Shown here: positions 9,270 to 18,437 of the stretch, one piece after another
How positions within the stretch are numbered: position 1 is the stretch's first letter
Layout: every line of letters starts with the position of its first letter
Assembly (NCBI RefSeq): GCF_014651135.1
Contig: NZ_BMWH01000024.1
Location: 10,819-74,818, forward strand
Length of the DNA stretch: 64,000 bases
Reading direction: 5' to 3'
Source: Streptomyces echinoruber
GTDB taxonomy: Bacteria > Actinomycetota > Actinomycetes > Streptomycetales > Streptomycetaceae
Notes under the pieces: model-generated
Database searches by the model: none
What the model was told of the DNA's origin: nothing
What the model saw: the letters and a program-made list of their open reading frames with translations, nothing else
Program-made: the position numbers and the translations under genes

Positions 9270-11468
9270 CTACGACGCCTCCTTCATCTGCTCCTTCACC
9301 TTCTCCGCGATCTGCGGCGGCATCGGCTCGTGCCGGACGTAGCGGCGGTTGAAACGGGCGGTGCCGTGGGAGAGGGAGCGCAGGTCGACGGCGTAGCGGC
9401 TGATCTCGATCTCGGGCACCTCGGCGCGGACGAGGGTGCGTCCGGTGCCGACCTGCTCGGTGCCCAGGACGCGGCCGCGGCGGGAGGAGAGGTCGCTCAT
9501 CACGGCGCCGACGTAGTCGTCGCCGACGAGGACGCCGACCTCGGCGACCGGTTCGAGCAGGTGGATTTTCGCCTCGGCGGCGGCCTCGCGCAGGGCGAGG
9601 GCGCCCGCCGTCTGGAAGGCGGCGTCGGAGGAGTCGACGGAGTGCGCCTTGCCGTCGACGAGGGTGACGCGGACGTCGACCAGGGGGTTGCCGGTGGCGA
9701 CGCCCTTGGCGGCCTGGGCGCGCACGCCCTTCTCGACGGACGGGATGAACTGCCGCGGCACGGCCCCGCCGACGACCCGTTCGGCGAACTCCACGCCCGA
9801 GCCCTCCGGCAGCGGCTCGACCTCGATGGCGCAGATGGCGTACTGCCCGTGCCCGCCGGACTGCTTGACGTGCCGGCCGCGCGCCGTCGCCCTGGCGGCG
9901 AACGTCTCCCGCAGGGACACCCGGTGCGGGACGACGTCGACCTGGACGCCGTAGCGGCTGCGCAGCCGTTCCAGGGCGACGTCCGCGTGGGCCTCGCCCA
10001 TGCACCACAGCACCACCTGGTGGGTGTCCTGGTTCTGTTCCAGGCGCATGGTGGGGTCCTCGGCGACCAGCCGGGACAGTCCCTGGGAGAGCTTGTCCTC
10101 GTCGGCCTTGCTGTGCGCCCGGATGGCGACCGGCAGCAGCGGGTCGGGCATCTCCCAGGGTTCCATCAGCAGCGGGTCGTCCTTGGCGGACAGCGTGTCG
10201 CCGGTCTCGGCGCGGGTCAGCTTGGCCACGCACGCCAGGTCGCCCGCGATGCAGTGGCCGACCGGCCGCTGCTGCTTGCCGAACGGGGTGGACAGGGCGC
10301 CGATGCGCTCGTCGACGTCGTGGTCCTCGTGGCCGCGGTCGGCCAGGCCGTGCCCGGAGACGTGCACCGTCTCGTCGGGGCGCAGGGTGCCGGAGAAGAC
10401 GCGGACGAGGGAGAGCCGGCCGACGTAGGGGTCGGAGGAGGTCTTGACGACCTCGGCGACCAGCGGCCCGTCCGGGTCGCACGGCTTCAGCTCGCGCGGC
10501 CTGCCGTCGGGCGTGGTGACCTGGGGCTGCTCGCGCTCCAGCGGGGTGGGGAAGCCGCCGGTGATCAGCTCCAGCAGCTCGACGGTGCCCAGGCCCTGCC
10601 GGGCGCCCTCGGCGGCGGGGGCGGCGGCCAGGACGGGGAAGAAGACCCCGCGCGCCACGGCCCGCTCCAGGTCCTGCACGAGCGTCTTGAGGTCGACCTG
10701 CTCACCGCCGAGGTAGCGGTCCATGAGGGTCTCGTCCTCGCTCTCGGAGATGATCCCCTCGATGAGCCGGTTGCGGGCCTCCTGGAGCTGCGGCAGCCGG
10801 TCCGGGCCCGGTTCGGACTCCTTGCGCTCGCCGGAGGAGTAGTCGAACAGCTTCTGCGACAGCAGCCCGACCAGACCGGTCACGGGCGCGTGCCCGTCGG
10901 GCCCTTCCGGGCCGTGCAGCGGCAGGTACAGGGGCAGTACGGCGTCGGGGTCGTCGGCGCCGAAGGCCTCCGCGCAGATTCGCGTCATCTCGTCGAAGTC
11001 CGCGCGCGCCGACTCCAGGTGGGTGACGACGATGGCGCGCGGCATGCCGACGGCCGCGCACTCCTCCCACACCATGCGGGTCGAGCCGTCCACGCCGTCC
11101 GCGGCGGAGACGACGAACAGGGCCGCGTCCGCCGCCCGCAGCCCGGCCCTGAGCTCACCCACGAAGTCGGCGTACCCGGGGGTGTCCAGGAGATTGATCT
11201 TGATGCCGTCCCAGGTGACGGGCACCAGGGAGAGCTGCACCGAGCGCTGCTGGCGGTGCTCGATCTCGTCGTGGTCGGAGACGGTGCCGCCGTCCTCCAC
11301 GCGGCCCGCCCGGTTGATCGCCCCCGCGGTCAGCGCGAGAGCTTCCACCAGAGTGGTCTTGCCCGATCCGGTGTGGCCGACCAGCACCACATTCCGTACG
11401 GACGCGGGGTGGTCGGCCGCCACTGCCCTGCCGGCGGCTCCGGGGTGTGTGTTCGCCTTGTCGCCCAT
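9270..11468 (-). CDS. Elongation factor G-like protein EF-G2
   Basis: A 732-residue translational-GTPase-like protein with the full EF-G domain order: G domain, domain II, and domains III-V (from about residue 430). The P-loop is GHTGSGKTT (31-39) instead of the AHxDxGKTT of true EF-G. The G3 motif is DTPGYADF. The G4 motif, NKxD in EF-G, reads THLE here. Mycobacterial EF-G2 is reported to bind GTP without ribosome-stimulated hydrolysis, and the altered G motifs fit a non-canonical role. Its start follows ggagg at a good distance. It is transcribed divergently from pgsA. Confidence 0.88.
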   Translation of the reverse strand: MGDKANTHPGAAGRAVAADHPASVRNVVLVGHTGSGKTTLVEALALTAGAINRAGRVEDGGTVSDHDEIEHRQQRSVQLSLVPVTWDGIKINLLDTPGYADFVGELRAGLRAADAALFVVSAADGVDGSTRMVWEECAAVGMPRAIVVTHLESARADFDEMTRICAEAFGADDPDAVLPLYLPLHGPEGPDGHAPVTGLVGLLSQKLFDYSSGERKESEPGPDRLPQLQEARNRLIEGIISESEDETLMDRYLGGEQVDLKTLVQDLERAVARGVFFPVLAAAPAAEGARQGLGTVELLELITGGFPTPLEREQPQVTTPDGRPRELKPCDPDGPLVAEVVKTSSDPYVGRLSLVRVFSGTLRPDETVHVSGHGLADRGHEDHDVDERIGALSTPFGKQQRPVGHCIAGDLACVAKLTRAETGDTLSAKDDPLLMEPWEMPDPLLPVAIRAHSKADEDKLSQGLSRLVAEDPTMRLEQNQDTHQVVLWCMGEAHADVALERLRSRYGVQVDVVPHRVSLRETFAARATARGRHVKQSGGHGQYAICAIEVEPLPEGSGVEFAERVVGGAVPRQFIPSVEKGVRAQAAKGVATGNPLVDVRVTLVDGKAHSVDSSDAAFQTAGALALREAAAEAKIHLLEPVAEVGVLVGDDYVGAVMSDLSSRRGRVLGTEQVGTGRTLVRAEVPEIEISRYAVDLRSLSHGTARFNRRYVRHEPMPPQIAEKVKEQMKEAS

Positions 11469-11813
11469 GGCCTTGCCTCCCGTGCACGGTGAGGTCGGTC
11501 GGGCGCGCGGCCCCTCCCCCTGCGCTCCGCCGGGACACCCCGGCGGTGGCGGCTCCGTCGACGCCCGCGGTTCTTCGAGCTTTCCACTCCCGTCACGGTG
11601 CGTCCATACGACGGACGCGTTCGTGCCGTCCGGCGCCGCCCGCGGGCCGTGCGGCCCCCGCCGCGGGCCTTGCGGCTCCCCGCCGCGGGCCGCCCGCCGG
11701 ACGGTGCGCGACGAGGTCCGGTGCCCGGCACTCGCGCGCCGGCGCGCGTGGCTACGATGGGCCCGCCGGTGGCCAGCAGGGGCCGCCAGGCGACACCGAC
11801 CCTCGGGAAGGCC
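11469..11813. other. Divergent intergenic region EF-G2/pgsA
   Basis: These 345 bases hold no convincing gene. They contain GC-rich inverted repeats around 11640-11700. A perfect 16-bp palindrome (11733-11748) lies four bases before TACGAT (11753-11758), a plausible -10 element for the pgsA operon; I see no clear -35. The minus-strand promoter for EF-G2 could not be placed. Confidence 0.5.
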
Positions 11814-12491
11814 ATGCTGAACAAGTACGCGCGTGCGTTCTTCACGCGTGTCCTCACACCGTTCGCCGCGTTTCTCATCCGCCGGGGTGTCAGCCCCGAC
11901 ACGGTCACGCTCATCGGCACCGCGGGCGTGGTCGCGGGCGCGCTGGTCTTCTACCCCCGGGGCGAGTTCTTCTGGGGCACGGTCGTCATCACGCTGTTCG
12001 TCTTCTCCGACCTCGTCGACGGCAACATGGCCCGCCAGATCGGCCGCAGCAGCCGCTGGGGCGCGTTCCTGGACTCGACCCTGGACCGGGTCGCCGACGG
12101 CGCGATCTTCGGCGGTTTCGCCCTGTGGTACGCGGGCGGCGGGGACGACAACGTGCTGTGCGCGGTGTCGATCTTCTGCCTGGCCAGCGGGCAGGTGGTG
12201 TCGTACACCAAGGCGCGCGGCGAGTCGATCGGCCTGCCGGTCGCCGTCAACGGGCTCGTGGAGCGCGCCGAGCGGCTGGTGGTCTCCCTGGTCGCGGCCG
12301 GCTTCGCCGGGATGCACAAGTTCGGCGTGCCGGGCATCCAGGTGCTGCTGCCGATCGCCCTGTGGCTCGTCGCCGTCGGCAGCCTCGTCACGCTGGTCCA
12401 GCGCGTGGTCACCGTGCGCCGCGAGTCGGCGGAGGCGGAGGCGGCCGCGGCGCAGGGCGGCGCCTCGCACGGAAGCGGGGCGGCCACGTGA
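11814..12491 (+). CDS. pgsA: Phosphatidylinositol phosphate synthase (CDP-alcohol phosphatidyltransferase)
   Basis: A 225-residue membrane enzyme. It carries the complete CDP-alcohol phosphotransferase signature: Asp66, Asp69-Gly70, Ala73-Arg74, Gly83, Asp87 and Asp91. In actinobacteria the enzyme in this genomic position joins CDP-diacylglycerol to inositol-3-phosphate to make phosphatidylinositol phosphate. Several hydrophobic segments surround the motif. The role is supported by the downstream mannoside acyltransferase and PimA genes. The stop overlaps the next start (GTGA at 12488). Confidence 0.9.
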   Translation: MLNKYARAFFTRVLTPFAAFLIRRGVSPDTVTLIGTAGVVAGALVFYPRGEFFWGTVVITLFVFSDLVDGNMARQIGRSSRWGAFLDSTLDRVADGAIFGGFALWYAGGGDDNVLCAVSIFCLASGQVVSYTKARGESIGLPVAVNGLVERAERLVVSLVAAGFAGMHKFGVPGIQVLLPIALWLVAVGSLVTLVQRVVTVRRESAEAEAAAAQGGASHGSGAAT

Positions 12492-13462
12492 ACGTGCGGG
12501 AGCAGCTGACGGACACGCTGTACGGGCTGGGCTGGGCCACGGTCAAGAAGCTCCCCGAGCCCGCCGCCGCACGCCTCGGCCGCACCATCGCCGACCTCGC
12601 CTGGAAGCGGCGCGGCCCGGGCGTACGGCGGCTGGAGGCCAACTACGCGCGCGTGGTGCCCGACGCCACGCCCGAGCGGCTGGCCGAGCTGTCCCGCGCG
12701 GGCATGCGCTCCTACCTGCGCTACTGGATGGAGTCCTTCCGGCTGCCCGTGTGGAGCGCGGAGCGCATCAGGGACGGCGTCGACCCGAAGGGCGTGCACC
12801 ACCTCACCGACGCCCTGGCCGCCGGCCGCGGCGTCGTCCTGGCGCTGCCGCACATGGCCAACTGGGACCTGGCCGGCGCCTGGGTCACCACCCACCTGGG
12901 CATCCCGTTCACCACCGTCGCCGAGCGGCTGCGGCCGGAGAGCCTGTACGACCGCTTCGTCGCCTACCGCGAGGGCCTCGGCATGGAGGTGCTGCCGCAC
13001 AACGGCGGCGCCGCCTTCGGCCGGCTGGCCCGGCGGCTGCGCGAGGGCGGCCTGGTCTGCCTGGTCGCCGACCGCGACCTGTCCGCCTCGGGCGTGGAGG
13101 TGTCCTTCTTCGGCGAGGCCGCGCGGATGCCGGCCGGACCCGCCCTGCTCGCCCAGCAGACCGGCGCGCTGCTGCTGCCGGTGACCCTGTGGTACGACGA
13201 CACGCCCGTGATGCGGGGCCGCGTGCACCCGCCGGTCGAGGTGCCCGAGTCAGGCACGCGCGCCGAGAAGACGTCTGTCATGACACAGGCGCTGGCCGAC
13301 GCCTTCGCCTCGGGGATCGCCGACCATCCGGAGGACTGGCACATGCTGCAGCGGCTGTGGCTCGCGGACCTGGAGCCCCGCCCGGCGGGCACCGGGAACA
13401 CCGCCAGTGACGCTGCCGGTGACGCCGCCGGTGACGCCGCCGGTGACGGGGAGCGGCCGTGA
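12488..13462 (+). CDS. Phosphatidylinositol mannoside acyltransferase
   Basis: A 324-residue LpxL/HtrB-type acyltransferase. The catalytic HxxxxD motif is His122-Met-Ala-Asn-Trp-Asp127. It would acylate the mannose of phosphatidylinositol mannosides at the inner membrane face, the step done by PatA in mycobacteria. Between pgsA and pimA it forms a three-gene operon with four-base overlaps at both ends. The last 25 residues are a Gly-Asp-Ala-Ala repeat coded by a short tandem DNA repeat (about 13407-13447) and look dispensable. Confidence 0.92.
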   Translation: MNVREQLTDTLYGLGWATVKKLPEPAAARLGRTIADLAWKRRGPGVRRLEANYARVVPDATPERLAELSRAGMRSYLRYWMESFRLPVWSAERIRDGVDPKGVHHLTDALAAGRGVVLALPHMANWDLAGAWVTTHLGIPFTTVAERLRPESLYDRFVAYREGLGMEVLPHNGGAAFGRLARRLREGGLVCLVADRDLSASGVEVSFFGEAARMPAGPALLAQQTGALLLPVTLWYDDTPVMRGRVHPPVEVPESGTRAEKTSVMTQALADAFASGIADHPEDWHMLQRLWLADLEPRPAGTGNTASDAAGDAAGDAAGDGERP

Positions 13463-14622
13463 GGATCGGCATCGTCTGCCCGTACTCCTGGGACGTGCCG
13501 GGCGGCGTCCAGTTCCACATCCGCGACCTCGCCGAGTACTTCATCCGCCAGGGCCACGAGGTGTCCGTGCTCGCCCCGGCCGACGACGACACCCCGCTGC
13601 CGCCCTACGTCGTCTCCGCCGGGCGCGCGGTGCCGGTGCCGTACAACGGCTCGGTCGCCCGGCTGAACTTCGGCTTCCTCTCCGCGGCACGGGTGCGGCG
13701 CTGGCTGCACGAGGGCGCGTTCGACGTCATCCACATCCACGAGCCGACCTCGCCGTCGCTGGGCCTGCTGGCCTGCTGGGCGGCCCAGGGGCCCATCGTG
13801 GCCACCTTCCACACCTCCAACCCGCGTTCGCGCGCGATGATCGCCGCGTACGCCATCCTGCAGGCCGCCCTGGAGAAGATCAGCGCCCGGATCGCGGTCA
13901 GCGAATACGCCCGGCGCACCCTCGTCGAGCACCTGGGCGGCGACGCGGTGGTGATACCCAACGGCGTCGACGTCGACTTCTTCGCCAAGGCCGAGCCGAA
14001 ACCGGAGTGGCAGGGCGACACCATCGGCTTCATCGGGCGCATCGACGAGCCCCGCAAGGGCCTGCCGGTGCTGATGCGGGCCCTGCCGGGGATCATCGCC
14101 GCCCGGCCGCGGACCCGGCTGCTGGTCGCCGGGCGCGGGGACGCCGAGGAGGCGGTGGCGGACCTGCCGAAGCCGCTGCGCTCGCACGTCGAGTTCCTCG
14201 GCATGATCAGCGACGAGGACAAGGCGCGCCTGCTGCGCAGCATCGACCTGTACGTCGCGCCCAACACCGGCGGCGAGAGCTTCGGGATCATCCTGGTCGA
14301 GGCGATGTCGGCGGGCGCGCCCGTGCTCGCCTCCGACCTCGACGCCTTCGCCCAGGTGCTGGACCACGGCGCGGCCGGTGAGCTGTTCCCCAACGAGGAC
14401 GCCGACGCCCTCGCCGAGGCCGCCGTACGCCTCCTGGGCGACCCCAGCCGCCGCGCCGAGCTGCGCGCCCGCGGCTCCGTCCACGTCCGCCGCTTCGACT
14501 GGTCCACCGTCGGCGCCGACATCCTCTCCGTCTACGAGACGGTGACCGACGGCACGACCGCGGTGGGCGCGGACGAACGGGCGACGGGACTGCGGGCGCG
14601 GCTCGGGCTGGCGCGGGACTGA
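13459..14622 (+). CDS. pimA: Phosphatidylinositol alpha-mannosyltransferase
   Basis: A 387-residue GT-B fold glycosyltransferase of family GT4. The N-terminal domain begins GIVCPYSWDVPGGVQFH, typical of PimA. The C-terminal donor domain has GRIDEPRKGLPVL and the E-x7-E motif (ESFGIILVE) that holds the GDP-mannose. It transfers the first mannose to phosphatidylinositol at the cytoplasmic membrane face. The GTG start overlaps the previous stop. Confidence 0.94.
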   Translation: MRIGIVCPYSWDVPGGVQFHIRDLAEYFIRQGHEVSVLAPADDDTPLPPYVVSAGRAVPVPYNGSVARLNFGFLSAARVRRWLHEGAFDVIHIHEPTSPSLGLLACWAAQGPIVATFHTSNPRSRAMIAAYAILQAALEKISARIAVSEYARRTLVEHLGGDAVVIPNGVDVDFFAKAEPKPEWQGDTIGFIGRIDEPRKGLPVLMRALPGIIAARPRTRLLVAGRGDAEEAVADLPKPLRSHVEFLGMISDEDKARLLRSIDLYVAPNTGGESFGIILVEAMSAGAPVLASDLDAFAQVLDHGAAGELFPNEDADALAEAAVRLLGDPSRRAELRARGSVHVRRFDWSTVGADILSVYETVTDGTTAVGADERATGLRARLGLARD

Positions 14623-14855
14623 GGAACGGGCCGGGGGCGGGCCCGTCGGGGCGGCGCTGCCCGCGCGGGGGCGGTGCTGCCCGCGCAGGGGCGGCGGCAC
14701 GCCTGCCGCGGGCCGTGCGCGGACGCCGGGCGCCGGGTGGGCGCGGCCGCGGGGGGTGCGCCGGGCGCGGTTCCACGGCGCGGGGCGTGACGGGCGCGCG
14801 CGTGCCGCGGTCGCGGCGCCCCACGCGGGTGCGCCGCACGGGCAAGCGGCTCCTT

Positions 14856-14889
14856 GTACTCCTGGTACATCGGTACTCCTGGTACATCG
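14856..14889 (+). repeat. 17-bp perfect tandem duplication
   Basis: The unit gtactcctggtacatcg occurs at 14856-14872 and immediately again at 14873-14889 with no mismatch. It is less GC-rich than its surroundings. Confidence 0.9.
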
Positions 14890-15028
14890 GCGGCGCCCCT
14901 CGCGCGTGCGCCGCGCAGGCCGTGGGCCCGGAAGGGCGGGCGGGTCCGGTGCCGGCGCGCGGACCCGGGCCGGCGCGCGGGAGCACCGGGAGTACGGAGC
15001 GGGGCGGCGCCCCGCGATCCGCCGTCCG

Positions 15029-15117
15029 GTCCCTCGCGCGTGCGCCGGGACACCGGTCCTGCCCTCGGTTCACCGGGGCCTGTGCCGGGGTCCCTCGCGC
15101 GTGCGCCGGGACACCGG
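15029..15117 (+). repeat. 28-bp direct repeat pair
   Basis: Identical 28-bp copies lie at 15029-15056 and 15090-15117, beginning gtccctcgcgcgtgcgccgg and separated by 33 bases. A 17-bp internal part recurs at 14897-14913. Two copies with one spacer are not a CRISPR array. Confidence 0.9.
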
Positions 15118-15205
15118 CCCCGCGGGCCGGGGCCGCGCGGGCGCCTCCCGCCGGGCGCCTCCCGCCGGACCCCGTCCGCGCGGCGCCCCGGTAGCCTTGC
15201 CGCCC

Positions 15206-15748
15206 GTGACCGCAACCCTCATCTGGATCCTCGCCGTCCTCGTCGCGATCGGCCTGTATCTGAGCTGGACGGCGGGGCGGCTGGACCGGCTGCACGCCCG
15301 GATCGACGCCGCGCGGGCGGCGCTGGACGCCCAGTTGCTGCGCCGGGCGTCCGTGGCGCAGGAACTGGCGACGTCCGGGGTGCTGGACCCGGCCGCCTCG
15401 ATCGTGCTGTACGAGGCCGCGCACGCGGCCCGGCAGGCGGAGGAGGAGCAGCGGGAGGTCGCCGAGAGCGAGCTGAGCCAGGCCCTGCGGGCGGTGTTCG
15501 AGGACCCGCGGCAGGTGGAGGCCGTACGGGAGGCGCCCGGGGGAGAAGAGGCGGTGCGCGAGCTCAGCGAGGCCGTGCGGCGTGTCCCGATGGCCCGGCG
15601 GTTCCACAACGACGCCGTGGGCGCCGTGCGGCGGCTGCGGCAGCACCGCAAGGTGCGGTGGTTCCGGCTGGCCGGGCACGCGCCGTTCCCCTTGGCGTTC
15701 GAGATGGACGACGAACCGCCCGCGGCCCTGGCGGAGCGGGCCGTCTGA
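15206..15748 (+). CDS. Small membrane-anchored protein of unknown function
   Basis: A 180-residue protein with one N-terminal transmembrane segment (about residues 3-20, TLIWILAVLVAIGLYLSW). It is followed by a long, charged, helical region (RLDRLHARIDAARAALDAQL and EAAHAARQAEEEQREVAE) likely to be coiled-coil. It has a superficial likeness to LemA-type proteins, but I make no functional claim. The GTG start was chosen because TAGCCT (15192-15197) lies eight bases upstream, which suggests a leaderless mRNA. The last 12 codons are duplicated just after the stop (see the repeat entry). Confidence 0.78.
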   Translation: MTATLIWILAVLVAIGLYLSWTAGRLDRLHARIDAARAALDAQLLRRASVAQELATSGVLDPAASIVLYEAAHAARQAEEEQREVAESELSQALRAVFEDPRQVEAVREAPGGEEAVRELSEAVRRVPMARRFHNDAVGAVRRLRQHRKVRWFRLAGHAPFPLAFEMDDEPPAALAERAV

Positions 15749-15784
15749 GAGCCGCCCGCGGCCCTGGCCGAGCGGGCGGTTTGA
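15713..15784 (+). repeat. 36-bp tandem duplication of the gene's 3' end including its stop
   Basis: Copy 1 (15713-15748) ends the reading frame: E-P-P-A-A-L-A-E-R-A-V-stop. Copy 2 (15749-15784) is in frame and encodes exactly the same 11 residues plus TGA. The four base differences are all third-position synonymous changes (gaa/gag, gcg/gcc, gcc/gcg, gtc/gtt). Copy 2 also folds as an 8-bp hairpin (15752-15759 with 15772-15779), followed by ttt, so it may act as a terminator. Confidence 0.9.
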
Positions 15785-15921
15785 GCCCCGCGGTGGGGCC
15801 CCGCGGCGGAGCCGGGCGGGAGAAAACGAGCCACTGGCTTCCCATTGGCCCTTGCTGTGGCCTGGGCCTCTCTCGTTTCCTCGGGGATGCAGCAACCCTC
15901 TTCACCGAGTGAGGTCAACCC

Positions 15922-16833
<912 letters not shown>

Positions 16834-16867
16834 CCCGGCCCTCCGGTCCAACCCTGGTGATCACCCG

Positions 16868-17476
16868 ATGAACAACACTCCTGTCGTGGGCGTCCTGGCC
16901 CTCCAGGGCGACGTACGGGAGCACCTCACCGCCCTGGCCGCGGCCGACGCCGTGGCCAGGCCGGTCAGGCGCCCCGAGGAACTCGCCGAGGTGGACGGCC
17001 TCGTGCTGCCCGGCGGCGAGTCCACCACCATCTCCAAGCTGGCCGTCCTCTTCGGCCTGATGGACCCCCTGCGCGCGCGGGTACGGGCCGGCATGCCCGT
17101 CTACGGCACCTGCGCCGGCATGATCATGCTCGCCGACAAGATCCTCGACCCGCGCTCGGGCCAGGAGACCGTCGGCGGCATCGACATGATCGTGCGCCGC
17201 AACGCCTTCGGACGCCAGAACGAGTCCTTCGAGGCGGCGGTCGACGTCAAGGGCATCGCGGGCCCTCCCGTGGAGGGCGTCTTCATCCGCGCCCCCTGGG
17301 TCGAGTCCGCCGGCGCCGCGGCCGAGGTGCTCGCCGAGCACGACGGCCACATCGTCGCGGTCCGCCAGGGCAACGCGCTGGCCACGTCGTTCCACCCGGA
17401 ACTGACCGGCGACCACCGCGTGCACCGCCTGTTCGTCGACATGGTGCGCACGAGCACGGCGGCGGAGTCCTTGTAG
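16868..17476 (+). CDS. pdxT: Pyridoxal 5'-phosphate synthase, glutaminase subunit PdxT
   Basis: A 202-residue class I glutamine amidotransferase that feeds ammonia to PdxS. The catalytic triad is Cys82 in YGTCAGMI with His176 and Glu178 in SFHPEL. The oxyanion-strand motif LPGGESTT is present. It is co-transcribed with pdxS. Confidence 0.96.
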   Translation: MNNTPVVGVLALQGDVREHLTALAAADAVARPVRRPEELAEVDGLVLPGGESTTISKLAVLFGLMDPLRARVRAGMPVYGTCAGMIMLADKILDPRSGQETVGGIDMIVRRNAFGRQNESFEAAVDVKGIAGPPVEGVFIRAPWVESAGAAAEVLAEHDGHIVAVRQGNALATSFHPELTGDHRVHRLFVDMVRTSTAAESL

Positions 17477-17563
17477 GATCTCTGGGGGTCCCCCCGGCCG
17501 TTCACCTCTAGGGGGAGCTGGGGGAGTTCGTACAGAGCTGGGTTACGCGAAGGAGACAGGCAG

Positions 17564-18316
17564 ATGTCCGGCCACTCTAAATGGGCCACGACGAAGCACA
17601 AGAAGGCCGTGATCGATGCCAAGCGCGGCAAGCTCTTCGCGAAGCTGATCAAGAACATCGAGGTCGCCTCCCGCCTGGGCGGCCCCGACCCCGACGGCAA
17701 CCCGACCCTGTACGACGCGATCCAGAAGGCCAAGAAGAACTCGGTTCCCAACAAGAACATCGAGTCGGCCGTCAAGCGCGGCGCGGGCCTGGAGGCCGGC
17801 GGCGCCGACTACGAGACGATCATGTACGAGGGCTACGGGCCCAACGGCGTCGCGGTGCTCATCGAGTGCCTCACCGACAACCGCAACCGCGCCGCCTCCG
17901 AGGTCCGCGTCGCCATGACCCGCAACGGCGGCTCCATGGCCGACCCGGGCTCGGTGTCGTACCTGTTCAACCGCAAGGGCGTCGTCATCGTCCCCAAGGG
18001 CGAGCTGACCGAGGACGACGTGCTCGCGGCCGTGCTCGACGCCGGCGCCGAGGAGGTCAACGACCTCGGCGAGACCTTCGAGGTCATCAGCGAGCCCTCC
18101 GACCTGGTCGCCGTGCGCACCGCGCTGCAGGACGCCGGCATCGACTACGAGTCCGCCGAGGCCAACTTCGTCCCCTCCGTCCAGGTGCAGCTGGACGAGG
18201 AGGGCGCCAAGAAGATCTTCAAGCTCATCGACGCCCTCGAGGACAGCGACGACGTGCAGAACGTCTTCGCCAACTTCGACGTCAGCGACGAGATCATGGA
18301 GAAGGTCGGCGCGTAG
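17564..18316 (+). CDS. YebC/PmpR family protein
   Basis: A 250-residue protein of the YebC family, starting with the canonical MSGHSKWATTKHKKAVIDAK. Residues such as YEGYGPNGVAVLIE and RNGGSMADPGSVSYLF match the family. Members act as DNA-binding transcription regulators or, in recent work, as ribosome-associated factors helping polyproline synthesis. Its position just before ruvCAB is conserved in actinobacteria. The ATG follows the ribosome binding site aaggagac. A hairpin terminator follows. Confidence 0.95.
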   Translation: MSGHSKWATTKHKKAVIDAKRGKLFAKLIKNIEVASRLGGPDPDGNPTLYDAIQKAKKNSVPNKNIESAVKRGAGLEAGGADYETIMYEGYGPNGVAVLIECLTDNRNRAASEVRVAMTRNGGSMADPGSVSYLFNRKGVVIVPKGELTEDDVLAAVLDAGAEEVNDLGETFEVISEPSDLVAVRTALQDAGIDYESAEANFVPSVQVQLDEEGAKKIFKLIDALEDSDDVQNVFANFDVSDEIMEKVGA

Positions 18317-18339
18317 CGCCGGCGCGGGCCTGACCGACC

Positions 18340-18368
18340 GGGCCAACGGGACACACACCCGTCGGCCC
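18340..18368 (+). terminator. Hairpin terminator between yebC and ruvC
   Basis: GGGCC (18340-18344) and ACGGG (18346-18350) pair with CCCGT (18358-18362) and GGCCC (18364-18368), with one internal mismatch. A short T-rich run follows (gtcccttt). Confidence 0.7.
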
Positions 18369-18437
18369 GTCCCTTTGCCGCCGTTGTCAGCGGTACCCGA
18401 TAGCCTGCACAAACAGGCGATCGAAGGGAGGGGGCGC

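Larger units (their letters stand above)
14623..15205. other. Repeat-rich intergenic region after pimA
   Basis: No credible gene lies in these 583 bases; the open frames are Arg/Gly/Pro-rich shadows. They hold degenerate copies of ggggcggcgctgcccgcgc (14648-14697), a 17-bp tandem duplication (14856-14889), a perfect 28-bp direct repeat (15029-15056 and 15090-15117) and a 17-bp partial copy of it (14897-14913). TAGCCT (15192-15197) is a likely -10 for the next gene. Confidence 0.7.

Noticed and set aside
15029..15117. 28-bp direct repeats as a CRISPR array
   Set aside because: Only two full copies, one spacer, no cas genes and very high GC throughout.
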